From the NCBI RefSeq assembly GCF_007280555.1, contig NZ_VKDB01000021.1, positions 1 to 58,495 on the forward strand: a stretch of DNA of 58,495 nucleotides, given 5' to 3'. Every line of letters starts with the position of its first letter. Position 1 is the stretch's first letter. Both the position numbers and the translations under genes were made by a program. The stretch is from Deinococcus detaillensis (lineage in GTDB: Bacteria > Deinococcota > Deinococci > Deinococcales > Deinococcaceae). Shown here piece after piece: positions 9,744 through 18,576 of this stretch. Below the pieces are notes generated by a model. The model searched no databases. It saw nothing but the letters and a program-made list of their open reading frames with translations, and was not told where the DNA came from.

Positions 9744-9761
9744 ACTCAAATGAGTTCACAG
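9738..9761. repeat. 24-bp palindrome at the end of the resolvase remnant
   Basis: CTGTGAACTCA, then AA, then TGAGTTCACAG: two perfect 11-bp arms around a 2-bp centre. It overlaps the TGA that closes the resolvase remnant. It could be an operator, a recombination half-site pair or a transposon-end relic. Confidence 0.6.
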
Positions 9762-10183
9762 ATGGGCGTTTGAGGGTCTTTATACCCAAGATGAAGTTGC
9801 CGAATCCCGTGATTTCGTCGGTTTGCAGCCCCATTTCGCTGCATCAAACGCCGGATTGCCCTTCAAATTGACCACTCGAGCGTGAAATTCAGTCGAATGG
9901 TCAAAATCTGGCACGGACAGACTTCGCAAGCATGTGCAGTGGACTGGTCGGCTGGTGATGACATTCGCGCGGGCACTGACCATTCGATTGGGCTTCAAGC
10001 GTCCTCCGACACAGATGGACGATGACCGTGGTAGACAGCCTCTTTCCCGTCCTGCAAGTCGCTTCAGGTGTCGTTCATGGGTCGTTCAGGGGCTCCCACG
10101 CATACTTCCCCCATCAAACGAGCACGCCCCAGACGGACTGCGGCACTACCACCTCCGACTTCTCGCACCTAAGGAGACCCACC
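9762..10183. other. Non-coding region upstream of small secreted protein
   Basis: About 420 bases with no supported gene. The frame of the next gene stays open back to 10022, but that upstream part lacks sequence character and has no ribosome-binding site. It presumably holds the promoter of the secreted-protein gene. Confidence 0.35.
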
Positions 10184-10591
10184 ATCCGCAACCTGATTTC
10201 CCTGACTGCCCTAACCGCCCTCAGCCTCTTGAGCGCCAGCCACGCTCAGGGTGTTCGGAGCGCCCTTCCTTCCCGCATCAACACGGCCACCGTGCAGCAA
10301 GCCCCCATCCGGCTGGTGCTCGCGGGCGAAGGCCGTTCCACTCCCACCGCTCTGGAGCCGGTGATCACCGAGCCACTCGATACCGTCGTCCATCCGCAGA
10401 CTCCAAACACGTACCGCCGCTGGTTCGTGGTCGGCGTCGCTCCACTGAACAACCACTGGCATTTGACCACCACGTTCAGATACTGGGATGGACAAAACTG
10501 GGTGCTCCACTGCCGTGATGACTACCAGATGGCGCAACCTGTAAAGCTGCAGATGCAGCTTCAGGTCCAAGACCTTCTCGAACTGCCCTGA
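10184..10591 (+). CDS. Small secreted protein of unknown function; apparent ATC start
   Basis: About 135 residues with a clear signal peptide: IRNLISLTALTALSLLSA then SHAQG, cleavage expected after HAQ. The mature part is about 110 residues with no domain I recognise; it has several aromatic residues (YRRWFVVG, RYWDGQNWV) and one cysteine. A textbook AAGGAG lies seven bases before an ATC codon exactly where the signal peptide begins. No ATG, GTG or TTG is properly placed, so ATC is either a rare start or a one-base change from ATG. An ATG at 10022 is in frame but would bury the signal peptide. An intrinsic terminator follows about 85 bases after the stop. Confidence 0.6.
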   Translation: MRNLISLTALTALSLLSASHAQGVRSALPSRINTATVQQAPIRLVLAGEGRSTPTALEPVITEPLDTVVHPQTPNTYRRWFVVGVAPLNNHWHLTTTFRYWDGQNWVLHCRDDYQMAQPVKLQMQLQVQDLLELP

Positions 10592-10676
10592 TCTGCACAG
10601 TTTCACCGCTCACTGGCGCAGTCACCACCGCCGCGCCCAGCGTGTCGGCCAGTCTCACCCAAACATGTAGGGCAGC

Positions 10677-10706
10677 ACGCTCACCTCGCAATGGGTGGGC
10701 GTTTTT
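10677..10706 (+). terminator. Rho-independent terminator
   Basis: ACGCTCACC pairs with GGTGGGCGT (nine pairs, one G-T wobble) around an 8-base loop, followed by TTTTT. It lies 85 bases after the secreted-protein gene on the same strand and probably ends its transcript. Confidence 0.7.
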
Positions 10707-11065
10707 CTGTAGAAACATACATGGACACACTGATCTCAGAGGCCGTCAATGTCAGTTTAGGTTCTCTGGCCCTCAAAGATTGACGAGAACAGGCCCAGAA
10801 AGCGCCGTCGACATCGGGTTTTCGAGCTTCCAGCCTGACGTCCAGTTGAGTTATACCTCAGGTTGACAGAGCTCCTCGAACCGGCAAGGCAGGTTTGTGT
10901 AGTTTCCTGCTCAAGCGCCCGAGAAAATCCGTTGGCGAACATCTGTCGTCCAGGATGAATTGGCGGAAGAGGTGTGCCGCAACCTGTTGAGCACCGCGCA
11001 TGCCTTGAAGTGCAAACGCTTCACGGGGACTCTGAGCGTTCGTGGCTATGCAGCGCTTCGCGTGA
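10707..11065. other. Intergenic region, nothing recognised
   Basis: About 360 bases between the terminator and the 3' end of the methyltransferase gene. Short open frames on both strands show no motif or ribosome-binding site. Confidence 0.35.
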
Positions 11066-12085
11066 TCAGATGCTCCGTGTTTCCAGGACCCAGAAGGATG
11101 AGTTGGTCTGATGCAGTTGGGGCTCCCCAAACCCGGAGTTGTTAAACAGGGCGATGAACTCCCCTCGGGTGCGTTCCCAACCGTGCAGGTTGACCATCAT
11201 GGTGATGTCCGTCAGGTAGGTCATCGGACTTGGCGGGCCTGACTCACCCATGACCTGATCAATGACCAGCAACCGCTTCTGCGGGCCCATTGCGGCCCGG
11301 ATGTTCGCCAGGATCGACAGGCAATGCTCATCGTCCCAGTCGTGCAGGATCTGCGACAGGAGGTACACGTCCCCGCCCGGCGGGACACTTTCGAAGAAGC
11401 TCCCGGCCTGAACTTCTACCCGTTTGGCCAACTCGCCGAGGACCCGCCCAGCTCCGGCCACCACGGCCTCCTGATCAAACAGCAGGCCGCGCATCCCAGG
11501 GTTCCGTTCGAGGAGCGCGGCCAGCAGCGCTCCGGTCCCCCCACCGACATCGACGACCAGACTTGCACCCGTAAGATCACAGGCAGCCGCGACCGCAGCT
11601 GGCCGATCACCCGTTCCGTTCTGCATCAGCACATTAAACAGCTCCGCCTCGTCGGGATGGAGCTTCAGGTAGTCGAACACTGGCATGTGGTAAACGGCCT
11701 CGAAGGCGCAGTCGCCTGTTCGGACGGCATGCTCCAGGTTGGCCCATCCACCTGTCACGTGCGGGGCAGCCCAGTAGCGGGCCGCGTGATACAGCGTCGG
11801 CACCGCGTTTTTCCTCAGGGTGTCCGAGCGGACAGACTGACCGATGCGGTCATCAGCGTCGATCTCGAAAATCCCGAATGCTGCCAGCGCCCGGCACAGG
11901 CGAAGCAGCATTTGTGGGTCCGCACCGACCTTCAGTGCGAGGGGAGCGGCAAATTCTGGGCCGTCCGTCAGCTGGTCTGGCAGCCCCAGGGCCACAGCGA
12001 CCTGGATCATCCTGGAGAGCTGGAAGCCCCGGATCAGCTGATCCATCTCAGCGAAAGCGGCACTGGGGGACGTCGGTGTCGACAT
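11066..12085 (-). CDS. SAM-dependent O-methyltransferase, plant/CrtF-type
   Basis: A 339-residue class I methyltransferase of the O-methyltransferase family 2 type (the group of hydroxyneurosporene, caffeate and polyketide O-methyltransferases). The N-terminal 110 residues form the helical dimerisation part (MDQLIRGFQLSRMIQVAVAL). The SAM-binding glycine loop is LVVDVGGGTGALLAALL, and YLLSQILHDWDDEHC carries the catalytic-histidine region of this family. CAGGAG six bases upstream of the ATG supports the start. It is the last gene of a minus-strand series running from the LuxR-type regulator through three cupins. The substrate cannot be read from sequence. Confidence 0.88.
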   Translation of the reverse strand: MSTPTSPSAAFAEMDQLIRGFQLSRMIQVAVALGLPDQLTDGPEFAAPLALKVGADPQMLLRLCRALAAFGIFEIDADDRIGQSVRSDTLRKNAVPTLYHAARYWAAPHVTGGWANLEHAVRTGDCAFEAVYHMPVFDYLKLHPDEAELFNVLMQNGTGDRPAAVAAACDLTGASLVVDVGGGTGALLAALLERNPGMRGLLFDQEAVVAGAGRVLGELAKRVEVQAGSFFESVPPGGDVYLLSQILHDWDDEHCLSILANIRAAMGPQKRLLVIDQVMGESGPPSPMTYLTDITMMVNLHGWERTRGEFIALFNNSGFGEPQLHQTNSSFWVLETRSI

Positions 12086-12377
12086 GAGTGCTCCTGTCCC
12101 CGAACCGGGGCGTGAACGTCAACGCTTGGACGTGGCTCTTGAGCGTCATAAGGCCGTCAATATAAACGGATTCACGAGAGTGGCGGCTGAGGCGCGTTAT
12201 CTGCAGTAGATGCTGGTGGCCTGGTTGCGAAAAATGCTGTTCTGGAAAGCCATCATCTGAATTCGCCAACAGTATCCAGCCGTGTCTTGTCTCCTGATTG
12301 GGCACAATCCCAGCGTGACGTAGATGTTCATCTGGAATAGAGCTCAAATGACACCTCATTGCGTGGGAACCGAAATT

Positions 12378-12818
12378 TCATATCTGCTCCCCAGGCGATG
12401 TCCATGGATCGGATTCGTCTGGACTGAGCCATACTCCTGCTTCCATGAAAGAGCGTTCTGGTCCAGCTGGCGAAAACGTCGCAAGGAGGCGTGCGGGTTG
12501 CGGTCCGTTGGTGATGCTATGGGGCGTCTGCCTGGGAATATGAACGAAGTCGCCAGCCTTCACCTCGAAGGTACGTGGGCCTACCTGGTAGGTAAGCTGG
12601 CCACTCAGCACATAAAACTGTTCTTCCTCAGCTTCGTGCTGGTGCAGACCTGGACCTCCGCCGGGTGAAACAAGCACTTCCATGGTGGTGTAGCTGCCGC
12701 CTGATTCCTCGCCGGTCACCAAAACCGTAAAGAGGTCTCCAGCGAACCGGAAAGAGCGCCGGGTACGCGCCGGAATATGAAGAATGACGTTGGATGGATC
12801 TTCTCGACCTTTGAGCAT
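12378..12818 (-). CDS. Cupin-domain protein, copy 1
   Basis: A 146-residue single-domain cupin of the quercetin-dioxygenase-like kind. Cupin motif 1 is HQHEAEEEQFYVLSG (His, His and Glu metal ligands) and motif 2 is GDFVHIPRQTPHSITN. I chose the second ATG (12818) because AAGGAG sits seven bases before it but only one base before the ATG at 12824, and the paralogue lacks the first ATG. It is probably a metal-dependent dioxygenase, isomerase or sensor of a small molecule; the substrate is unknown. It lies downstream of copy 2 and upstream of the methyltransferase. Confidence 0.85.
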   Translation of the reverse strand: MLKGREDPSNVILHIPARTRRSFRFAGDLFTVLVTGEESGGSYTTMEVLVSPGGGPGLHQHEAEEEQFYVLSGQLTYQVGPRTFEVKAGDFVHIPRQTPHSITNGPQPARLLATFSPAGPERSFMEAGVWLSPDESDPWTSPGEQI

Positions 12819-12938
12819 AAACATGCTCCTTTACATCCCAGTGGATGCGCCAGCCCTCGAGTACCACAGTTGTTCATCGGTTTGTTGGTGTAGAGCAAGC
12901 ATAATCCAGTCACACCGCTGATGGGAGGGAATGAGGTT

Positions 12939-13379
12939 TCATAGCTGCTCTCCAGGCGATGTCCATGGGTCGGCCTCGTCTGGACTGAGCCATACCCCTG
13001 CTTCCATGAAAGAGCATTCCGGTCCAGCTGGCGAAAACGTAGCGAGGAGGCGTGCAGGTTGCGGTCCGTTGATGAAGCCATGTGGCGTCTGCCTGGGAAT
13101 ATGAATGAAGTCGCCAGCCTTCACATTGAAGGTGTGTTGGCCTACCTGATAGGTGAGTTGCCCACTTAGCACATAAAACTGCTCCTCTTCGGCTTCGTGC
13201 TGGTGAAGGTCTGGACCTACGCCAGGTGGAACAAACAGTTCCATGGTGGTATAGCTGCCGCCCGATTCCTCACCGGTCACCAAGATCGTGAAGACTCCCC
13301 CACCGAACCAGAAAGAGCGCCTTGTACGAGCTGGGACATGAAGAATGACATTGGATGGATCTTCTCGCCCTCCGAGCAT
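12939..13379 (-). CDS. Cupin-domain protein, copy 2
   Basis: A 146-residue paralogue of the neighbouring cupin, of identical length and aligning without visible gaps. It keeps motif 1 (HQHEAEEEQFYVLSG) and motif 2 (GDFIHIPRQTPHGFIN), so both copies appear functional. GAGG lies seven to eight bases before the ATG. Most differences from copy 1 are conservative, for example MLGG against MLKG at the N-terminus. Both copies share the end motif GVWLSPDE.DPWTSPGEQ, which looks like a family-specific tail. Confidence 0.85.
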   Translation of the reverse strand: MLGGREDPSNVILHVPARTRRSFWFGGGVFTILVTGEESGGSYTTMELFVPPGVGPDLHQHEAEEEQFYVLSGQLTYQVGQHTFNVKAGDFIHIPRQTPHGFINGPQPARLLATFSPAGPECSFMEAGVWLSPDEADPWTSPGEQL

Positions 13380-13667
13380 AAACGTGCTCCTCTACATCCA
13401 ATAGATGTGCCAGCCTTCCAGTACTCCAATCGATCATCAGTGTGCCTGCGGACCGCAGGCCTACATCACCTACACGTCAGGTTATTGAGCGCTCTCGCCG
13501 GCTGCGCGGGAAGTTTTGTTCTGGGTCCAGCCTGACTTCTGGACGAGCAAGACCGAGCGGCGCAGCCACTACCCACGTGGTGGGCAGGAACCGCCACCCG
13601 GACACTCCCCGCGTCACTGGCGTCGATCACACCAGAAGATCACTGTTGACACTGGCGACCTGACCGG

Positions 13668-14024
13668 CTACAGAGGCAACAGGTGAGGCGTCAACTGCAC
13701 ATCTTCAAGCAGCGTAATACCTTGATCACGACAGATGGCCAGAAACTCGGCCATCTCCGGGCCACCGTGCCCAACATCCGTCCAGTGTCCGTCGATGAAG
13801 CAGCTGACGTGGCCATCGATCACATGAACTAGCTCGTCTTCCTTTGAGTGGACACCTGGAGGTGTGCCGAAATCTGGAGGTACTGGTACCCAAACGACCG
13901 TGAGGGCTCCAACCGTCTGCTTACCCGTGAGCATGGCGGAGATGATCCCTACAGCCTCGAGGTCAAGATCGTTGCCTGCGCCAGCTTGAACGATGACAGC
14001 TCGGGATGAGGACGCAGTGGACAT
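13668..14024 (-). CDS. Cupin-like protein with an internal deletion
   Basis: A 118-residue protein. The N-terminal part resembles a cupin up to the first motif (GVHSKEDELVHVIDGHVSCF), with one of the usual histidines absent. It then passes directly from GHWTDVG to GGPEMAEFLAICRDQGI, which looks like the C-terminal helix of cupins that end in a PEFLAIC-type segment. The strand carrying the second metal motif is missing, so some 40-60 residues appear deleted in frame. It has a good ribosome-binding site (GGAGG then six bases). It may be expressed but is unlikely to bind metal normally. Confidence 0.6.
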   Translation of the reverse strand: MSTASSSRAVIVQAGAGNDLDLEAVGIISAMLTGKQTVGALTVVWVPVPPDFGTPPGVHSKEDELVHVIDGHVSCFIDGHWTDVGHGGPEMAEFLAICRDQGITLLEDVQLTPHLLPL

Positions 14025-14287
14025 ACAAGGCCTCCAGACTCACACGCGTGCACGATGGGCCGAACAACACGAACGACTTTGAGGTGATCTTTAGCCGCTG
14101 CTCTAGGAATGCTCCTGCCACTCCTGCATGGAACGGTGGATGAATGAGAGTGCCTGCAGTGAAAATGCGTCGGTGACGGCCGCTGCCGCCTCGCTCTTGA
14201 AGATCAGCTGTTGCTGATGCTTCAAAGTAAGGGCCAGGGACCCTATCCCGCATCGACAATCCTCAGTAGTCAGCGCACTTATCAGGA

Positions 14288-16603
14288 CTATGTAGTTCGG
14301 TTCGTTTCCTGTTGAATGGCCCAGCGGGTCAGTTCCACACGGTTGTGCAGGCCCAGTTTGCCGAGCAGGTTGCTGACGTGCTTGCTGACGGTGGTGGGGC
14401 TGATGCTCAACAGGCGGGCAACCTTCCGGTCCGGATGGCCCTGTGCCACTAGGGCCAACACCTCCTGTTCGCGGGGCGTCAACGCTGAGCGGCTGGTCGG
14501 CTGGATGGTCGGTGAGATCGGCATCTGGGCCAGCCGCTCAGCCAGTTCCACCATGTCCGCCAGTTGCAGGGAGGTGCCAGCCGTCCAGGCCTGCTGGTAG
14601 GCGATCTCGCCCAGCGCCTCGCGGGCACGGGCCATATCCTGGCGCAGACGACGCTCCGACATACTCTGCGCGCTTTCCCAACTGGGCTCATTCACGAACG
14701 CCGCGAACTGCACCAGCGTCGTCCATTCCTGCTGCTCAGCCGCCACCAGGGTCAGCCCTAGACGCAGGGCATGGATGACGACTCCCCTGAGACTCTTGTT
14801 CACTGCGTCGTGCAGACAGGACAGCAGCAGGGGCCTCGCTTCAGAAAGTCTGTTCACATACACCAGTAGGCAGCCCACCGTAATCATGGAATTCAGCTCG
14901 AAGTACCGGTTACCCATGTCCCGGTGATACTCGCAGGCCAGCTGAGCGTACTCTAGGGCTTCTTCGTGGCGACCCAGTCCCAGCAGATCCAGGGCCGCGG
15001 CCCTGTGGGCGTTGGCCCACAGGAACCGCTGCGTGCGGGGCAGCGGAGTGGCGCTCGTCTGTTCCCGCAGCTCGCGAATGACCTGCTGCACCATCTCCCA
15101 GGCCCGTTCCCCCTGACCGGTGTCGCGCGCCACCACGGCCAAGCCAAAGGTGGCCCACGCGGCACTCTGTCCATCGTTCAACTCACGGCACAGCTCCGAG
15201 ATCCTGTGCAGCCGCGCCTCACACGCCTGGAATTGACCTGTGAAGTTCAGGCTGTCCGCGCTGACTTCCAGTGCCCGGAGCAGCGTGACCCGGTCTTCGG
15301 GCTCGGGCAAAGCTAGCACCCGCTCGACCAGCGGCGCTTCCTGTACGAACAGTCCGAAAGATGCCCAAATGCTACGAAGCGCAGCGAGGTAGCGGTAGGC
15401 CAGGTCGGACCTTCGTTCCTCCACTGTCCAGACCAGGCCGGCCCGGATGTTCGGGTAATGCGGCAGGTACTCGTCCCAGCTGTTCACAATCTCGAGCTCA
15501 CGGCTGCGCCATTCCTTCTCGACCATGTTCAGAAAGTGCTGCGCCTGCCGCTCACGCCAGACTGCGACCTGCGGGTGGCCCTCCAAGCGTTCCACGGCCA
15601 GTTCCTTGAGCGGTTGAAGCATCTTCCAGAAGGTCTCCGGCGTGTCCAGGCGCTGGAGCAGGCTCTGCTCCAGCAGCGCCTCGGCCCGGTCGAGCACATC
15701 AGGTGACCCCCACACGTCAACCAGCGCCTGCGGCGTGAAGGGACCGTCGAAGACTGCACAGCATTCGAACACCGTCCGGTCCACGTCCCCCAGCAGGTCG
15801 TAGCTCCACTGCACGGCCGCCCGCAGCGAACGCAAGCGTTCGGGTCGGTCCCGGAAGTCGGCCTTCAGAACCTCCAGGGGACGCTCCAGGCGGGCCAGCA
15901 GGTCACCCAGGGCGTAGGTGCGTGTCCGCATGGCTGCGAGCTCCAGAGCCAACGGCACACCTTCAAGCACCTCGCACAGCCGCACAACCTGAGATGCGGT
16001 AGTCGAAGTCAATTCGAACGAGGGCTGCACAGCCTGCACGCGGGCCACAAACAGTTGCACCGCAGCACTCGAGGCGGCATCCCGGACACGGTGGGCCAGC
16101 GTCAGCGGCTCGACCGGGTACTCGGCCTCGTCGTGCAGGCGCAGAGCAGTGCGGCTGGTCACAACCAGCCGCAGGGTCTCAGTGGCGGCCAGCAGGTCAC
16201 CCAGTCCCAGAGCAGCGGCCAGGAGTTGCTCGAAGTTATCGAGGATCAGCAGGGTGCGGCGACCGGCCGCGAAGGCATGAATACGCCGTTCTGGTGCTCC
16301 ACTGGATCCACCGTCCAGCGACGCCGCGATGAGGCCCATGACCCGCTCCGGTTCGCGGACGGCACTCAGGTCGATGACCTGCACGTGGTCAAATTGAGGG
16401 TCGCCATGGGGAGACGAACGGTTTTCCCTCAGCGCCTGGGCAAGGTGTAGGGCCAGCGTGGTCTTGCCGATGCCACCGGGGCCGCGCAGCGTGAGGAGTC
16501 GCACACCGCCGCGCAGCAGGGTCAGCAGCTGGCTCAGGTCGTGCTCGCGGCCATAAAGCGGGGCGAGCATGACTGGCAGCGGCGACCCCAGCGGGCTATC
16601 CAT
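14288..16603 (-). CDS. STAND-type ATPase regulator with C-terminal LuxR HTH
   Basis: A 771-residue transcription regulator. Residues about 15-330 are an NB-ARC/AAA-like ATPase with Walker A GPGGIGKTTLALHLA near residue 40, Walker B LLILDNFEQLL and the VTSRTALRL sensor typical of STAND proteins. The middle (about 350-690) is helical and TPR-like. The C-terminus (about 705-765) is a LuxR/GerE HTH: LTPREQEVLALVAQG and RLLSISPTTVSKHVSNLL. No Shine-Dalgarno is visible, but TACACT lies eight bases before the ATG, which fits a leaderless transcript. It heads the minus-strand series of cupins and methyltransferase and may control them. Confidence 0.9.
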   Translation of the reverse strand: MDSPLGSPLPVMLAPLYGREHDLSQLLTLLRGGVRLLTLRGPGGIGKTTLALHLAQALRENRSSPHGDPQFDHVQVIDLSAVREPERVMGLIAASLDGGSSGAPERRIHAFAAGRRTLLILDNFEQLLAAALGLGDLLAATETLRLVVTSRTALRLHDEAEYPVEPLTLAHRVRDAASSAAVQLFVARVQAVQPSFELTSTTASQVVRLCEVLEGVPLALELAAMRTRTYALGDLLARLERPLEVLKADFRDRPERLRSLRAAVQWSYDLLGDVDRTVFECCAVFDGPFTPQALVDVWGSPDVLDRAEALLEQSLLQRLDTPETFWKMLQPLKELAVERLEGHPQVAVWRERQAQHFLNMVEKEWRSRELEIVNSWDEYLPHYPNIRAGLVWTVEERRSDLAYRYLAALRSIWASFGLFVQEAPLVERVLALPEPEDRVTLLRALEVSADSLNFTGQFQACEARLHRISELCRELNDGQSAAWATFGLAVVARDTGQGERAWEMVQQVIRELREQTSATPLPRTQRFLWANAHRAAALDLLGLGRHEEALEYAQLACEYHRDMGNRYFELNSMITVGCLLVYVNRLSEARPLLLSCLHDAVNKSLRGVVIHALRLGLTLVAAEQQEWTTLVQFAAFVNEPSWESAQSMSERRLRQDMARAREALGEIAYQQAWTAGTSLQLADMVELAERLAQMPISPTIQPTSRSALTPREQEVLALVAQGHPDRKVARLLSISPTTVSKHVSNLLGKLGLHNRVELTRWAIQQETNRTT

Positions 16604-17548
16604 GGTTCAGTGTAGACCCGGAAGTCATTGACTGTTCATGCGGGTTGATCAAAATCCTGCCCTTCGCCAAATTAAGCCCTTCACGCATGGACTTGCTCCT
16701 CCACATCCTCCATACCTGAGTGACGGGCTTGGGTTCATCCGAGGAGCAGAGCCGGGACGGCCCAAGCGGCGCTGTGGCGGGCGACGTGAGGACGGGACGG
16801 GTGCGTGTTGCGGCGGTCAGTCATCCGGTTCCTCCTCTGGGGACACACCACGGTCACTGTGTTGAAATGAACGCTTCGCCTGGACGCTGGCAGATGGTGG
16901 GCAACCCAGTCTCTGGTGTGTTACCCAGGGAGGCCGGCGCGGCGTTTCCAGGTATCGAGCCAGCGTTTGACGGGTTCCAGGTGTTCTGGCTGCATCCCCT
17001 ATCCGGGTTGACCGATTTTGTGTTGCGCTGTGCGAAGGATCGCTGCACCAGTCCACGCGAAGTACAGCGGCCTGTCTGTGTAGCGCGGCTTGCCTGCGAA
17101 ATAGCCGTCCTGTAATTCCTGTGCGAAGCGGTGACGCGAGACGACTTGCTCAGGAGAACGGATGCGCGGGCCAAGTGCGGGCCCGACCGGACTGAGCTGG
17201 ATCAACATGAGGGCTCGCCGGGCTGAAGCGCGGCATTGTGACCATTGCTGCCTGACATGCTCATACCGTCCTCTTCTGGTGCGTCCCAGCACAATTGGCG
17301 GACGACACCCGAGCCAAAGCGTGAGGGAAGAACCAACTTAGGCACTTGACCCCACCAGTGTGCACCTTTTTGCAGCTGCCTCATGGCGGCTCTGCTGAGT
17401 TAGGTCGGCCTCCGGATACCCACATACGCTGCTGGACTCCCGCGTGCCCGTGGTCTGTCTGGGACGGCATCTTTCACTTGGCGTACAAAATTTCAGGAAT
17501 CGTGTTTTGTTCCCCTAAGCACAGCACCAACCGTTTACCTGGGCGAGA
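16604..17548. other. Long region without a supported gene
   Basis: About 945 bases. On the minus strand, a frame at 16999-17292 (containing RSPEQVVSRHRFAQELQDG and YFAWTGAAILRTAQHKIG) and a 29-codon frame near 16800 behind a strong GAGGAGG look like pieces of a decayed gene interrupted by stops, but I cannot assign a family. Plus-strand frames show no motif. I treat the stretch as probable gene debris. Confidence 0.3.
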
Positions 17549-18520
17549 TTATTTGGGAATGGTTACACTCAATACGGTAAATGGCACCTCGGGCGTCAGG
17601 CCGGAGCCTTGCTTGTCGAACTGTGAGTTGACGACCAGCAGACGATCACCGACCTGCGCGATGGTCGTCGGGAAACGCAGGCGGTCATCGGTCAAGGCCA
17701 CGCCCAGCTTGCCGCTGCTGAAGTCCGCCGAGAGGGTAATCGGTACGATGCTGGAATCGGCAACGGCGTACAGCGTTGGCCCGTTGAACAGGAGACCGTC
17801 GCCGTGGACCTCGATCCCGCCCAGATCAATCTCCTTCACCGTCTTGTCGGCGATAGTGATGCGGTACAGCTTGCCGGTGTTCGACTGCACCACGATCAGG
17901 TACTGACCGCCCGGTGTGACGACAATACCGTTGAGATTGGGGGCACTGCCCGGACCAAACGGCAGATATTTCACGGCGGTCGTGCTCAGGTCCAGCCAGG
18001 CCTCAATCTCGCCCACGCTGTTGGCAGTGCGGCTGACCCGGAACAAGATGGGGCGGGCAGAATCGGTGAAGTAGGCGGCGTCTGCCGAGAGCGCGACGTC
18101 ATTGATGAAGCGCTCCGGCGCTTCAGGCGTGTCAAACGCTTTAATCGGTGCCTTGGTCGCCGTATCGTAAACGAAGATCTTGCCGCTGGTTCCGCCGGCC
18201 ATGTACAGCCACCCGCCCTCGTCAACTTTCATGCCCAGGACCGAGGGGCGCTCAGGAACAGGGGGCAGCATGACCTCAGCGTTGGCCTTGCCCAATGTTC
18301 CCTTGAAGATGGTGCCGTCGGTCGTACTACTGACGTAAAAGTTCTGGCTTCCAGCCTGGTGCGCCACCCCTTCGGGGAACACCGAGTTGCCAGGCAAGCT
18401 ATAGCTAATCATCTCAGACACGGCTGTCTTCTGGGCGCTCATGGTGCCGGGGATTCCCAGCAAGCCCAGAGTGAGAAGCGCGAACGAAGTGCGGCGCAAA
18501 ACGACGTTGAGCGAGAACAT
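17549..18520 (-). CDS. Secreted beta-propeller protein, SMP-30/gluconolactonase-like
   Basis: A 323-residue exported protein. A signal peptide covers about residues 1-29 (RRTSFALLTLGLLGIPG, then MSAQ). The remainder has repeating beta-blade motifs of the SMP-30/NHL type: FPEGVAHQAG, GWLYMAGGTSGKIFVYD, FINDVALSADAAYFTDS, LNGIVVTPGGQYLIVVQS and GDGLLFNGPTLYAVAD. Such proteins act as lactonases, lyases or scaffolds; the substrate is not predictable. A TGAGGAG ribosome-binding site precedes the ATG by six bases. It lies 56 bases downstream of another secreted-protein gene on the same strand and is probably co-transcribed with it. Confidence 0.85.
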   Translation of the reverse strand: MFSLNVVLRRTSFALLTLGLLGIPGTMSAQKTAVSEMISYSLPGNSVFPEGVAHQAGSQNFYVSSTTDGTIFKGTLGKANAEVMLPPVPERPSVLGMKVDEGGWLYMAGGTSGKIFVYDTATKAPIKAFDTPEAPERFINDVALSADAAYFTDSARPILFRVSRTANSVGEIEAWLDLSTTAVKYLPFGPGSAPNLNGIVVTPGGQYLIVVQSNTGKLYRITIADKTVKEIDLGGIEVHGDGLLFNGPTLYAVADSSIVPITLSADFSSGKLGVALTDDRLRFPTTIAQVGDRLLVVNSQFDKQGSGLTPEVPFTVLSVTIPK

Positions 18521-18576
18521 AGAGGCTCCTCAGGGGCAGGTCAGATCCGCTGCCACTTCACTGCTTGACTGGTTCA

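Larger units (their letters stand above)
12360..13415. repeat. Tandem duplication of about 560 bp containing the two cupin genes
   Basis: The block around 12360-12860 recurs in the same orientation at about 12921-13415, with gene ends offset by exactly 561 bases. Similarity covers the coding region, the ribosome-binding site and some 60 bases upstream, with scattered point differences, so it is a tandem DNA duplication and not convergence of two proteins. Confidence 0.85.

Noticed and set aside
16999..17292. Possible minus-strand gene containing YFAWTGAAILRTAQHKIG
   Set aside because: It is broken by stops, has no credible start and no family I can name; kept only as probable debris in the gap description.
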